A stretch of DNA of 64,000 nucleotides from Lutibacter citreus (GTDB lineage Bacteria > Bacteroidota > Bacteroidia > Flavobacteriales > Flavobacteriaceae), in NCBI RefSeq assembly GCF_003260195.1, contig NZ_QEIH01000001.1:496001-560000 (forward strand). Direction: 5' to 3'. This document shows, one piece after another, positions 37,474 to 46,085 of this stretch (positions within the stretch are counted from its first letter, which is position 1; every line of letters starts with the position of its first letter). The notes under the pieces were generated by a model. The model did no database searches. It worked only from the letters and a program-made list of their open reading frames with translations, and was not told the origin of the DNA. A program made the translations under genes and the position numbers.

Positions 37474-37514
37474 TTAATAATTTCAGTAGTCTAAATTGAT
37501 AAAAATAAAAGGGA

Positions 37515-37766
37515 CTATTTATATTGTTCGGGTATGTATCCAGCCTTTTTTACTAATTGATGTAAAGTAGAGCCATATGATGGTCTACCTTTACTTTTAC
37601 TTATACATTCTTTGTTTAATATTCGTTGAAAAATTTCTATAGGTACGTTGTCATACTTATAACCACTTTCATTTTTGAATTCAACGTATAAATCTTGCCC
37701 TGAATGAGCAATTCTAATTATATTGTCTGAATCGTGTCCAATTTCATTCCATTCTAAATTTTCCAT
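37515..37766 (-). CDS. KTSC-domain protein
   Basis: 83 residues. Core: a short beta hairpin (IIRIAHSGQDLYVEFKNES), then YKYDNVPIEIFQRIL, fits the KTSC domain (about 60 residues, named for a Lys-Thr-Ser-Cys pattern), followed by a C-terminal helix carrying SKSKGRPSYGSTLHQLVKK. KTSC domains are of unknown function, sometimes fused to nucleic-acid enzymes. The gene starts 6 bases after herA on the same strand, so it is most likely transcribed with the SIR2-HerA pair. Confidence 0.65.
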   Translation of the reverse strand: MENLEWNEIGHDSDNIIRIAHSGQDLYVEFKNESGYKYDNVPIEIFQRILNKECISKSKGRPSYGSTLHQLVKKAGYIPEQYK

Positions 37767-37772
37767 ATCATA

Positions 37773-39530
37773 TTATTTTTGTATCCATCTTTCGATAGTA
37801 TTTGTGTAACTAAATTTTTCATTTTTTTCTTTTTTCCAAATTCCAATCTTCTTGTCAAAATCAATATTCTTGACAGATTCCAATAACGGAACTTTTACTT
37901 TCATAGGTATCTTCATTGATTCACCTATCACAAAAGCATCTCCATTTCCAAGAGATGGTAATGACTTAAGAAAGGTTGAAAAATTGTTTGGAGCAAATTT
38001 GATAATTTGAGATTGGTCACTACTATTTGTTAACCTAAGCGCTATGAAAGTGCTAACTTGAGAAATAATCGCATTTGGTATTTCAACTGGTCTTTGCGAA
38101 ATAATCATAGCTCCAATTCCAAACTTTCTCCCTTCTTTCATTATTCTTTCAACAGATTTTTGGGAAAAACTATTTTGAGTATTTGAATTTAGGTATTTAT
38201 GAGCTTCTTCAAAGCAAATTAATAATGGCCTACCTTCATAGGATTTATTGATTTTTAACGAATAATAAATTATATCAAATAATAGATTAGAAATAATTCC
38301 AATTACAACGTCAAGAATGTTGTATGGTATTCCACTTAAATTTAAAACTGTTATTTGTTTTTTATTTTCAATCCAGCTAGAAATTAACTCTTCAATATTT
38401 TTTTCCCCTTTTATGAATTCATCATTGCCAAACATAAATCTAAAATCATCATTACTGATAATATTTAAAATAGAATCTGAAATACCTCTAAAATTAACTT
38501 CATTGGATTTATAAGGAGCAGTTCCAATCACTGTGTAAACTTGAAATTCAGGCTTTTCTAATTTTTCTGCATTTCCTTTTAATTCAGCTCCATGTTCATC
38601 AGTTTTATAAGCATAGTTCTTTGGAACTCTTTCACCAGAAACTGTATATGTTCCATATCCTCTACTATAAAATTCTAACCAAATTTCTTTTATATTAAAT
38701 GGAATAGGAGAATTTATATCAACATCATTAAGACTAATCTTATCTTTCAATTCACCTCCAGAAATAAAATCTTTCTTCATTTGAAGTATTCTATCTCTAA
38801 ATAAATCAGTAGCAGAAGACATTGTATTTATTTGAAAACCAAATAGTTTACATAAGGTCTCAAAATCTAGCATCCAATAAGGGATAATGAACTTATTTTC
38901 CTTACTAAATACAGAAAATTCAGTAGCATCTTTATTCAGGTAATTCATATATTCCCCATGAATATCAATAATAACCGACCTTGAGCTAGGGTATTCCGAA
39001 ACAATATTATTTAGTAAATAAGCTACCGTATTTGATTTCCCACTTCCAGTACTTCCTACAACTAATGAATGTTTAAGTATGAATTCATTTAAATTAACAT
39101 AAACTGGTAGACTATTAGAGAAGTAATTGTCACCAATTTTAATCGGGTACTTAACATCTGATTTAAAGATTATATTAACATCTTCTTCATCAATTATGTA
39201 TGCAAAATCATCTATGCTCGGAGTTATTTTAGCTCCACTTTCAAATTCGCCATGAATAGTTTTATAACCTAACAGAGCTACATTTATTACTTTTTTATTA
39301 ATAATACTATCTCCTGATTGTAAAAACGTTGAAAAAGATTCAACAACACAATAAAGACAGGTTAAGCCGTTAATGATTTTAATAAAACTTCCAACTTGGC
39401 CAATTCTATAAAGATTTCCTTTATGTATAATATTGTAATTATTAAGCTCTTCACTTACTTCAATAATTACTCTCTCAGAATTAACTTCGATTACTTTGCC
39501 AATTTTACCATTTATAAATTCTTTTTCCAT
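37773..39530 (-). CDS. herA: HerA-like ATPase of a SIR2-HerA defence system
   Basis: 585 residues, a typical HerA (DUF87) length. An N-terminal HAS-barrel-like region (about 1-120), Walker A GSTGSGKS at 159-166, VIIDIHGEYMNYL (about 187-199), Walker B LLICFEEAHKYLNS and the arginine-finger region IMKEGRKFGIGAMIISQRP. HerA forms hexameric DNA translocases. With SIR2 (2 bases upstream) it makes the known anti-phage complex in which HerA acts with the NADase/nuclease. All ATPase motifs look intact. Confidence 0.9.
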   Translation of the reverse strand: MEKEFINGKIGKVIEVNSERVIIEVSEELNNYNIIHKGNLYRIGQVGSFIKIINGLTCLYCVVESFSTFLQSGDSIINKKVINVALLGYKTIHGEFESGAKITPSIDDFAYIIDEEDVNIIFKSDVKYPIKIGDNYFSNSLPVYVNLNEFILKHSLVVGSTGSGKSNTVAYLLNNIVSEYPSSRSVIIDIHGEYMNYLNKDATEFSVFSKENKFIIPYWMLDFETLCKLFGFQINTMSSATDLFRDRILQMKKDFISGGELKDKISLNDVDINSPIPFNIKEIWLEFYSRGYGTYTVSGERVPKNYAYKTDEHGAELKGNAEKLEKPEFQVYTVIGTAPYKSNEVNFRGISDSILNIISNDDFRFMFGNDEFIKGEKNIEELISSWIENKKQITVLNLSGIPYNILDVVIGIISNLLFDIIYYSLKINKSYEGRPLLICFEEAHKYLNSNTQNSFSQKSVERIMKEGRKFGIGAMIISQRPVEIPNAIISQVSTFIALRLTNSSDQSQIIKFAPNNFSTFLKSLPSLGNGDAFVIGESMKIPMKVKVPLLESVKNIDFDKKIGIWKKEKNEKFSYTNTIERWIQK

Positions 39531-39532
39531 TA

Positions 39533-40570
39533 TTAAATATTTTCCTCATCAGCCTTCATAGGCTTATTTTGATTAACTAATGAATTTACAACTGTAATAA
39601 AATTATTAAAATCACCAATGTTTGTGCTACTTTTAAATTTAGATTTTGTTTTATTTACAAATTTCTGTTTATCTGAATAAGCCGAAATATTAGGATATTT
39701 ACCAAGTACATCTATACATTTGTTTAGTGTTTTTTCATCATAACAAAATGCAAAAACAGAAAGTCTAGAATTATTGTTCAAGCCATTTATTATAATGTCA
39801 TTTACATGGTCATCAGAAAACGAATAACCCAATATAAGTAATACCTTTTCATTATTTAATAAATACTTCCGAAACCTATCCAAATATGCTATAAAAGGAG
39901 CTTTTCTTGATGATAAATATTTATCCATTGAAGGGTATATTAATAAATCTTCATATTCAGAATTCGTATTATTTTCAATAAATATCTGCTTTGTTTTGGA
40001 TTTTTTAAAATTAAGAGATCCATGTAATTTCCATAATTTCGTCCAACTTTGTTTAACATAAAGTCCTGTGAAATCATCTACAGAATCAGCCATAAAAAAT
40101 GGTTTTACATTCCCTATAAATCCAGAAAAATATGGTAAACTATTCTTCTCTAAAGCATTTTCCACTAGCAAATCATAATTTAAAGTAAACACTTCCTTTT
40201 GATTTTCTCCATTAATGAAGTTAAGCCAAATAACTAAATCAGATAACTTATCAAATGGTGTTTGAATAGATAACTTTTTAAATATAGTTTCCTTAATATC
40301 CTTTTCGATAGTTTCAACCAGGTCTATGGTCAATTCATTTATCTTTTTATCACCAGAAATTAGTGTTTTTAATTGCTGAACTTTGTTTAATATAGTTTCG
40401 ACATTATCTTCATCTTCTAATAACTCATTAAATTTCACATTGTCAATTTTCTTTCTAACATCTTTAGTCAAATCTTCTACATTTGGCAATCCACAGGCTT
40501 TAGATACTCCTGCGCCCATCAATAACCCAACTTGTTTAGGTGTTGCTAATATTTCTAATAAATTTTCCAT
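39533..40570 (-). CDS. SIR2-domain NADase of a SIR2-HerA defence system
   Basis: 345 residues. SIR2 signature: MGAGVSKACGLP (about 18-29, NAD-binding GAGxS), FTLNYDLLVENAL (about 123-135), the catalytic-type histidine in WKLHGSLNF (about 175-183), and LLILGYSFSDDHV (about 243-255). In SIR2-HerA systems this subunit depletes NAD+ and/or cuts DNA on infection. The gene is 9 bases after the RM gene and 2 bases before herA, all on one strand. Confidence 0.9.
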   Translation of the reverse strand: MENLLEILATPKQVGLLMGAGVSKACGLPNVEDLTKDVRKKIDNVKFNELLEDEDNVETILNKVQQLKTLISGDKKINELTIDLVETIEKDIKETIFKKLSIQTPFDKLSDLVIWLNFINGENQKEVFTLNYDLLVENALEKNSLPYFSGFIGNVKPFFMADSVDDFTGLYVKQSWTKLWKLHGSLNFKKSKTKQIFIENNTNSEYEDLLIYPSMDKYLSSRKAPFIAYLDRFRKYLLNNEKVLLILGYSFSDDHVNDIIINGLNNNSRLSVFAFCYDEKTLNKCIDVLGKYPNISAYSDKQKFVNKTKSKFKSSTNIGDFNNFITVVNSLVNQNKPMKADEENI

Positions 40571-40579
40571 AAATGATTT

Positions 40580-43500
40580 TTAACTATTCTCTACAATTTT
40601 AATTTCCTCTACCGTTAACCCATATAATTCATATACCATAGCATCAATTTCTTTATCTGTTTGGTTAATTTGATTTTGTAGTTCTTGTGCTTTTTGTTTG
40701 TTTTCTTCAAATAAATCTAACCACTCAAATTCATCTTTTTTAGTTAGTAATGGTACTTCTTGTTGGTTTGCTTTTAAACGTTCTTTATTGGTCGCTTTAA
40801 TCGCTTTATTTAGTTCTTTAATAAAATCTCCAAAATCTAATTCATCCCAATTTTGTAGTTTTTTAGTTAGTTTTTCTATTTGGAATTGAGATTGAAGGTA
40901 TTTTGTAAACTTACCTGTAATATTTTGAAAATATTTAGTATTAGAAAGCATTAAATTAACCTTCTCAACATATGGTATTTGACCTTCTATGCTTTCAAGT
41001 TTTGGTAATGGAAATGGTTCTAAATATTTTGTTTTAAATCTAAAATAACCACCTCTTAAAACTGCACCTGTCTGTTGTAAATAAAACCAAAAAACAGAAG
41101 AATTTAAAATCGCTAACCAAAATTTATTATCACATTCTACATTTTGATTCTTTTCAAGCGTATAAACTTGAGTATTATGATAATACCCATAAGTATCAAT
41201 AGTTAAATTACCTCCAAAAGATGTTTCTGGAGTTACAATTTTTTCTTGTTCAAAAAGGCTCATTTCTCTTGATCTATGAAGACTATACCAAGCTTTAGGA
41301 TTAGTTTTATATCTAATCTTTTTTTCTATTAGCTCATCTTTAAAAGGAAGCATATAATCATAAGCCAAAGGGTAGTTTTCTTTAAAGTATTCTTCTTCGA
41401 AAGGAATAGTTTTTCCGTTTTTCTCATAATGAGGATATAAACAAAAATAACTATTGTTTAAAGAGGCATACTTTTTCACATCCTCACCTTTTAGTAAAGG
41501 CTTAACCGTTTCCGCTTCAATAGTAATATTCTGTCCTATTTTATCAGAGTAACCAATAAACAAATCTCCTTGAATATGACCTTTCATTAAAAATATATCA
41601 TCTCCAACGGAAACTACACCTTGACTGATGTTTTCAAAAACATCTTTTACAGTCCAAGGTTGTGAATGTAATTTATTAAAAAGTTTTTCTATTGTTTGAT
41701 TCGTTAAATTCCATTTATCCTTTGATAAAGAATCGTAATTCGCAATTTCAAAATCAAAAATATTAAAAATCTCGTTGGGTTTTATTTCTTTAAATTTTAT
41801 TTCTGAATTGTTATGTTTTAAGTTAATAATACAGGTATATGTTGATGCATCAGAAAACACCATTTCTGAACCAAACGTGAGTATAGACTCAACAGATTTA
41901 TTTTGAATAAAAAAATCTCTAATACCTTCACCAAAATCACTAACTAAAAATTTATGAGGAAGTATAAAGGAAACAATACCTTTTTTCTTGATTAAAAAGA
42001 ATGATTTTTCCATAAAAAGCACATAAACATCAAACCTACCTGTTGCTGATTTAAATGTTTTCTCATAAAATTCTGACTCTTTACTAAAATTCTTTCTTAA
42101 CCCTTGAACTCTTAAGTAAGGAGGATTCCCGATGACAACATCAAAACCACCTTTTTCAAATATTTGAGGAAATTCTTGTTCCCAATTAAAGGCTTTATCA
42201 CCAGAAATTGCTTTATTATCAATTAAACTATTGCCACATTTAATAGTGTTACTTAAATCGTTTAATTTACGCTTTGGTTGTGCGGTGCGTAACCATAAAG
42301 AGAGTTTTGCTATTTCAACAGATTCTTCATTTAAATCTACACCGTATATGTTGTTTTCTAATATCGTATTTTCAATATCGCTAAATACCAAACCACCGCC
42401 TAATAGTTTTGCTTTTAGTTCATCAATATAATGGTGCTCTTTTATTAAAAAATTTAAGGCTTGGTTTAAAAATGCTCCAGAACCACAAGCAGGATCACAA
42501 ATAGTTAATTGCAATAACCAGGCTCTATAATCATCTAGTATTTTTAGTAGGTTTTCTAAGGTTTCTCTTTGACGACCTTTTCTACTTTTGTAATATTCTT
42601 CTTCTTTAAAAACTAGAGCTTGTTTTTTCTCTTCACATAATTTGCCAACCGTATTTTCAACTATGTATTTAGTAATGTATTTGGGCGTGTAAAAAACACC
42701 ATCTTTTTTACGTTTACTTGTTTGCTTGTCAAATTCGCCTCCTTCAATTTCAGCATTTACACTTTCAATTTCATTTAAAGAGTTTTCAAAAATGTGTCCT
42801 AAAATATTTACATCTACTTGGCTTTCAAAATCGTACTTAGCCAGTTTACTAGTGTATTTGTATAATAACTCACTATCAATTACTAATTGGTCTAAAATAG
42901 GGTCTGGCTTAAACAAACCTCCATTATAAGCGTATATTTCGGCTCTTTTACCCACTTGCTTTCTTCCAGAATCTAAGTAGTTAAAGTATTGTTTAAATAG
43001 GTTGTAAAGCGGTCTTTCATCCCCAAATTCCATATCCTCTTTCCACTTATCTAAAATTTGAATGGTTGAATTTGGTGGTAATAAATCTCTATCTTCAGCA
43101 AAAAATATAAATAGGAATCGATCTATTAATTTTTGAGATTTTTTAAAGAGTGTCAACTTTACATTTTTCTCAAATTGATGCAATTCTTTTTCTTCAGAAG
43201 TACTCGATTCTGAACTCAATTCAGAAGAACGAATTAGTTTTAAATCCTTTGCATTTTTTTTAACTAAATCTCTAAATAATTCACGCTTAAACATTGAATA
43301 ATCTGAATAGAAACTTTTTGTTATTTTCTCTTCTTCAGTTATTGATTCTTCTTTAATTATTAAAGGTAAATTATTAAATATGTTTTCTTTATTTAAACAT
43401 AAATAGAGTAACTCAAATTCTTGAATTGTGAGTGTAAATAGGTTGAACTCTTCATACTCCGTTGCATCATTAATATAAAATCGTAGTTTTTCGTAATTTG

Positions 43501-43900
43501 AAGTTACTACATATTCACAACCTTTTTGATTTGCTTTGTAATCAAATGCTTGTTTACGAATACTTTCTAAATCTTTAGTTTTTGTACCTTTTAATTCAAT
43601 AACTGCAATTGCTGTTTCTTCTTTTAAAATTGCACCGTCTGCTTTTTGAGCATTGGTTTGATTTTTATATTCTGCAACTAAATTAAAATCTACATTTGGC
43701 TTAATGGTATATCCTAAGATATTTACAAAGAGTTCCGTTAAAAAAATACCTTGATACTCTTCTTCTTTTGACTTTTTAATATTTTCTTGAATACCAGTAT
43801 TGTGAAAGTATTTTACATATTTTTTATATGCTTTTTGGACAATAAGTTCGTCCTGTCTATTCAGGTAATTTTTAAGTACTGAGGTTTGATATAATGCCAT
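40580..43900 (-). CDS. Type IIG restriction-modification enzyme (Eco57I-like)
   Basis: 1106 residues combining an N-terminal nuclease-like part (about 1-150; VAEYKNQTNAQKADGAILK and AIAVIELKGTKTKDL give the D...ExK pattern), an adenine-specific methyltransferase core (motif I DPACGSGAFLNQAL at about 469, motif IV GNPPYLRVQG at about 591) and a TaqI-C-like specificity region near 980-1050 (YFRFKTKYLEPFPLPKL). One protein thus cuts and methylates. The recognition sequence cannot be deduced. It is probably the first gene of the operon leading into SIR2-HerA. Confidence 0.9.
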   Translation of the reverse strand: MALYQTSVLKNYLNRQDELIVQKAYKKYVKYFHNTGIQENIKKSKEEEYQGIFLTELFVNILGYTIKPNVDFNLVAEYKNQTNAQKADGAILKEETAIAVIELKGTKTKDLESIRKQAFDYKANQKGCEYVVTSNYEKLRFYINDATEYEEFNLFTLTIQEFELLYLCLNKENIFNNLPLIIKEESITEEEKITKSFYSDYSMFKRELFRDLVKKNAKDLKLIRSSELSSESSTSEEKELHQFEKNVKLTLFKKSQKLIDRFLFIFFAEDRDLLPPNSTIQILDKWKEDMEFGDERPLYNLFKQYFNYLDSGRKQVGKRAEIYAYNGGLFKPDPILDQLVIDSELLYKYTSKLAKYDFESQVDVNILGHIFENSLNEIESVNAEIEGGEFDKQTSKRKKDGVFYTPKYITKYIVENTVGKLCEEKKQALVFKEEEYYKSRKGRQRETLENLLKILDDYRAWLLQLTICDPACGSGAFLNQALNFLIKEHHYIDELKAKLLGGGLVFSDIENTILENNIYGVDLNEESVEIAKLSLWLRTAQPKRKLNDLSNTIKCGNSLIDNKAISGDKAFNWEQEFPQIFEKGGFDVVIGNPPYLRVQGLRKNFSKESEFYEKTFKSATGRFDVYVLFMEKSFFLIKKKGIVSFILPHKFLVSDFGEGIRDFFIQNKSVESILTFGSEMVFSDASTYTCIINLKHNNSEIKFKEIKPNEIFNIFDFEIANYDSLSKDKWNLTNQTIEKLFNKLHSQPWTVKDVFENISQGVVSVGDDIFLMKGHIQGDLFIGYSDKIGQNITIEAETVKPLLKGEDVKKYASLNNSYFCLYPHYEKNGKTIPFEEEYFKENYPLAYDYMLPFKDELIEKKIRYKTNPKAWYSLHRSREMSLFEQEKIVTPETSFGGNLTIDTYGYYHNTQVYTLEKNQNVECDNKFWLAILNSSVFWFYLQQTGAVLRGGYFRFKTKYLEPFPLPKLESIEGQIPYVEKVNLMLSNTKYFQNITGKFTKYLQSQFQIEKLTKKLQNWDELDFGDFIKELNKAIKATNKERLKANQQEVPLLTKKDEFEWLDLFEENKQKAQELQNQINQTDKEIDAMVYELYGLTVEEIKIVENS

Positions 43901-44051
43901 TAAGTAAATTTCGAATTAGCAATTCTATTTGAAATCAACTGTTTTGCTGATTTATCAAATTTAAGCAATAAATTTACAAAACCTTTTTATATAATTATAG
44001 AAAAATACATTTATATAAGAATATAGGTATTAGTATAATTGAAAAATAAAT

Positions 44052-44594
44052 TTAACTGCAATAATTCTCGATTGTTTCTAGAATGTTTTGTCTTGTATAT
44101 TTAGTTACCATAGACAAATCGAATTCTGAAGCAAAGTTGGCAAGTAGATTTTTCAACTCTTTAATTAAATCATTATCTAATTCTGTAAATTCGGGCTCAT
44201 ATATTTTATGTGCTAACTTTCTTCCAAATTTGAAATCAAAATCGGCATCAGAATGTTCTATGTCAATACCATCATCATCATTATAATCTGAATCTTGGAA
44301 ATATTTCAAGTATAATTTATTTAAGGTCCAAAAATGTAGTGCTGTTGTTTCATCTTTATCTAGATTTTTCACAAAAGGATATATAAAATCATCCATTTCT
44401 TCTTCAACAAACACATCTAACACTCCTTTACAATGATTTACACTTTCTAAATGGTCGGTGATAATTTTATTTTTGCTATCTTTTTTAAATGAAAAATTGA
44501 TTAATAATTTACGTAATACAATTGTTTTAGCATAGCTAACAACAATATTGTTTACTTCTTTTGTAATGTATAATTTATCATTAATTGTAATCAT
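44052..44594 (-). CDS. Hypothetical acidic protein
   Basis: 180 residues from the ATG at 44594 (the frame extends to a TTG at 44654, but ATG fits better). Not recognised. Mostly helical, no membrane segment, with a strongly acidic stretch around residues 103-120 (DSDYNDDDGIDIEHSDADF). It lies 151 bases upstream of the RM gene on the same strand. It might be an RM control or inhibitor protein, but nothing in the sequence shows that. Confidence 0.5.
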   Translation of the reverse strand: MITINDKLYITKEVNNIVVSYAKTIVLRKLLINFSFKKDSKNKIITDHLESVNHCKGVLDVFVEEEMDDFIYPFVKNLDKDETTALHFWTLNKLYLKYFQDSDYNDDDGIDIEHSDADFDFKFGRKLAHKIYEPEFTELDNDLIKELKNLLANFASEFDLSMVTKYTRQNILETIENYCS

Positions 44595-44721
44595 AGCTTT
44601 TTTTAAGGTTAAATATAGGGAGTCTATTACAAATAAGATTATATAATTGTACAATTATATATTTAAGTAATTAAAAAAATATTAGTATTTTTAATTATAA
44701 CTAGTCACCATTGTAGTCACT

Positions 44722-45000
44722 TCATATTTTTTTTAAAAAGGACTCAAATAAGTTTATTGTAGGATTTTCAGAAAGTGCTTCTAATGCAATGTGGCAAGCT
44801 CCTTGTATTATTTTTTTTCTAAAATCCAAATCTTCATATGGAACAAATGCTTCAACTTGTGAAATAAATATAATCACTTTAAAGGCTAGTTTTTCATTAT
44901 TGATAATGTTATTAAAAGTAGATAATTCTATTTCATTAGCCTGATATTGTTCTATTAGTATTTCAATGAGATACTTTGAATGGAAATTTGTTTCGTTCAT
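44722..45000 (-). CDS. Hypothetical small protein
   Basis: 92 residues, not recognised. Helical and mildly acidic, no membrane segment (IEILIEQYQANEIELSTF, then KIIQGACHIALEALSENP). It begins just past the end of the nested structured element (45011-45211) on the same strand, so that element could be its 5' leader if the terminator is read through. Confidence 0.5.
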   Translation of the reverse strand: MNETNFHSKYLIEILIEQYQANEIELSTFNNIINNEKLAFKVIIFISQVEAFVPYEDLDFRKKIIQGACHIALEALSENPTINLFESFLKKI

Positions 45001-45010
45001 AATTTTAGGA

Positions 45011-45198
45011 ATAAAAAAAGCGTGGAACTGTATCTTATCGGTCTTAGTGGTCTCGCCAGAAACCTTTCCTCCAAATAAGAACAGCCCACGCAGAACGTGG
45101 GCGTCTTAACTTTGATATTGGAGGAATTAAAACTGGCGAGTTTCTAGACCAAATCAAAAGCTATACGCTTTATATTTAATATTAAATTTTTCTAATTT
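45011..45198 (-). ncRNA. Candidate structured RNA of nested helices
   Basis: Five to six helices are nested around one axis: AAAGCGT/ACGCTTT (about 45017-45023 with 45165-45171), CTCGCCAG/CTGGCGAG (45052-45059 with 45133-45140), TTCCTCCAA/TTGGAGGAA (45066-45074 with 45118-45126), TAAGA/TCTTA (45076-45080 with 45104-45108) and GCCCACG/CGTGGGC (45084-45090 with 45096-45102, loop CAGAA). A TAAATTTG -7 box (45211-45204) would start a minus-strand transcript near 45198, and the outer helix is followed by a T-run, as in a terminator. It is much richer in G+C than the DNA around it. No known family recognised. Confidence 0.5.
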
Positions 45199-45203
45199 AA
45201 ATT

Positions 45204-45211
45204 CAAATTTA
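45204..45211 (-). promoter_or_regulatory. -7 box of the candidate structured RNA
   Basis: TAAATTTG on the minus strand matches TAnnTTTG and lies about 30 bases before the first helix of the structured element. It sits in very AT-rich DNA, so a chance match is possible. Confidence 0.35.
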
Positions 45212-45236
45212 AGTATTCTTTTTCTTAATTCTATAT

Positions 45237-45467
45237 TTATTGTTTAGTTAAATAAGTTTCAATACTCTTATTTACAATTGACTTAATACTTGCATCTTCT
45301 TCTAACGCTTTTAACTTTAGTTTTTTTAGAAGTTCTTTCTCAATATAAAATGAGAATTGGGTTTCATCAGCAGTTTTTGAGTTTACAGGTGTTACTTTTT
45401 GAATTGTTTTATTACTGTTAGAAGATTTTGCTTTGTTAATGAGTTTATTAAAATCTGTTTTTTCCAT
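45237..45467 (-). CDS. Small ribbon-helix-helix-like partition partner
   Basis: 76 residues: a disordered basic N-terminus and a C-terminal ribbon-helix-helix-like half (FSFYIEKELLKKLKLKALEEDASIKSIVNKSIETYL). It starts 26 bases after parA on the same strand. Small RHH proteins next to ParA act as the centromere-binding partner (ParG/ParB-like) in plasmid partition, which suggests this element replicates or persists as a circle at least part of the time. Confidence 0.6.
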   Translation of the reverse strand: MEKTDFNKLINKAKSSNSNKTIQKVTPVNSKTADETQFSFYIEKELLKKLKLKALEEDASIKSIVNKSIETYLTKQ

Positions 45468-45493
45468 AATTATAGATTTATAGCATTATATTT

Positions 45494-46084
45494 TCATACA
45501 AGTGCTGTTAATACTTCTTTTGTAAGATTATCAAGTTGTCTTTGAGCGTTTTTATTGCTTTTAATCCCTTTTTCTAGTACAGATCGTGTAATAGAAACGA
45601 GATCGCTAATATGTGTATTTGCAATTTTTATATTGTACTCTTCCAGTCCAATTAGTATATCAATCGTTAAAGTAGTATTCACTTTAATCATGTTAAAAAC
45701 TACCATTGCTTGTCCAATTTTACTTTCTGATTTAATCAAATTAATGGTGCTTTCTATAGCTAGTAAATCTAAAAAACCTGCTTTCGTTGGAATTAAAATC
45801 AAATCAGCTAGTTGCATTAATTTTGATAAATGATTTGACAAGTAGGGTGGAGTAACTATAAAAATAAAATCGTACTCTAAATCTTTAATTTTTTCTATTG
45901 TATCCTGGTATGGAATGATATCAAAATCTGTCACTAAATCTTTTAATTGAGACAAACTTCCTTGTACATCCATATCAAGAACAGCTACTTTGGCATTGCT
46001 GCTGATATTTTGAGCTAGTAAAAAAGCTAGTGTTGACTTCCCAACACCACCTTTTTGGTGTGTTATGAGTATAATTTTAGTCAT
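45494..46084 (-). CDS. parA: ParA-family partition ATPase
   Basis: 196 residues, a short ParA without an N-terminal DNA-binding domain. The deviant Walker A THQKGGVGKSTLAFLLAQ (about 8-25), AVLDMDVQGSLSQL (Walker A') and DLILIPTKAGFLDLLA are clear. It uses ATP-driven nucleoid binding to segregate a DNA circle together with its small partner downstream. The gene lies one base beyond the relaxase stop. Confidence 0.9.
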   Translation of the reverse strand: MTKIILITHQKGGVGKSTLAFLLAQNISSNAKVAVLDMDVQGSLSQLKDLVTDFDIIPYQDTIEKIKDLEYDFIFIVTPPYLSNHLSKLMQLADLILIPTKAGFLDLLAIESTINLIKSESKIGQAMVVFNMIKVNTTLTIDILIGLEEYNIKIANTHISDLVSITRSVLEKGIKSNKNAQRQLDNLTKEVLTALV

Positions 46085-46085
46085 A

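Noticed and set aside
40580-43900. Separate type I RM (hsdM/hsdR) genes
   Set aside because: A single 1106-residue protein carries nuclease-like, methyltransferase and specificity regions, which fits type IIG; only a tiny HsdS-like relic is present elsewhere.
44595-44654. TTG start at 44654 for the acidic protein
   Set aside because: An ATG at 44594 starts the plausible protein; the extension is very AT-rich and hydrophobic.
45011-45171. Integron attC site
   Set aside because: The helices lack the RYYYAAC and GTTRRRY core boxes, and there is no cassette array.
45011-45211. Retron msr-msd or group II intron
   Set aside because: No reverse transcriptase gene anywhere on the island, and no intron domain V/VI pattern seen.
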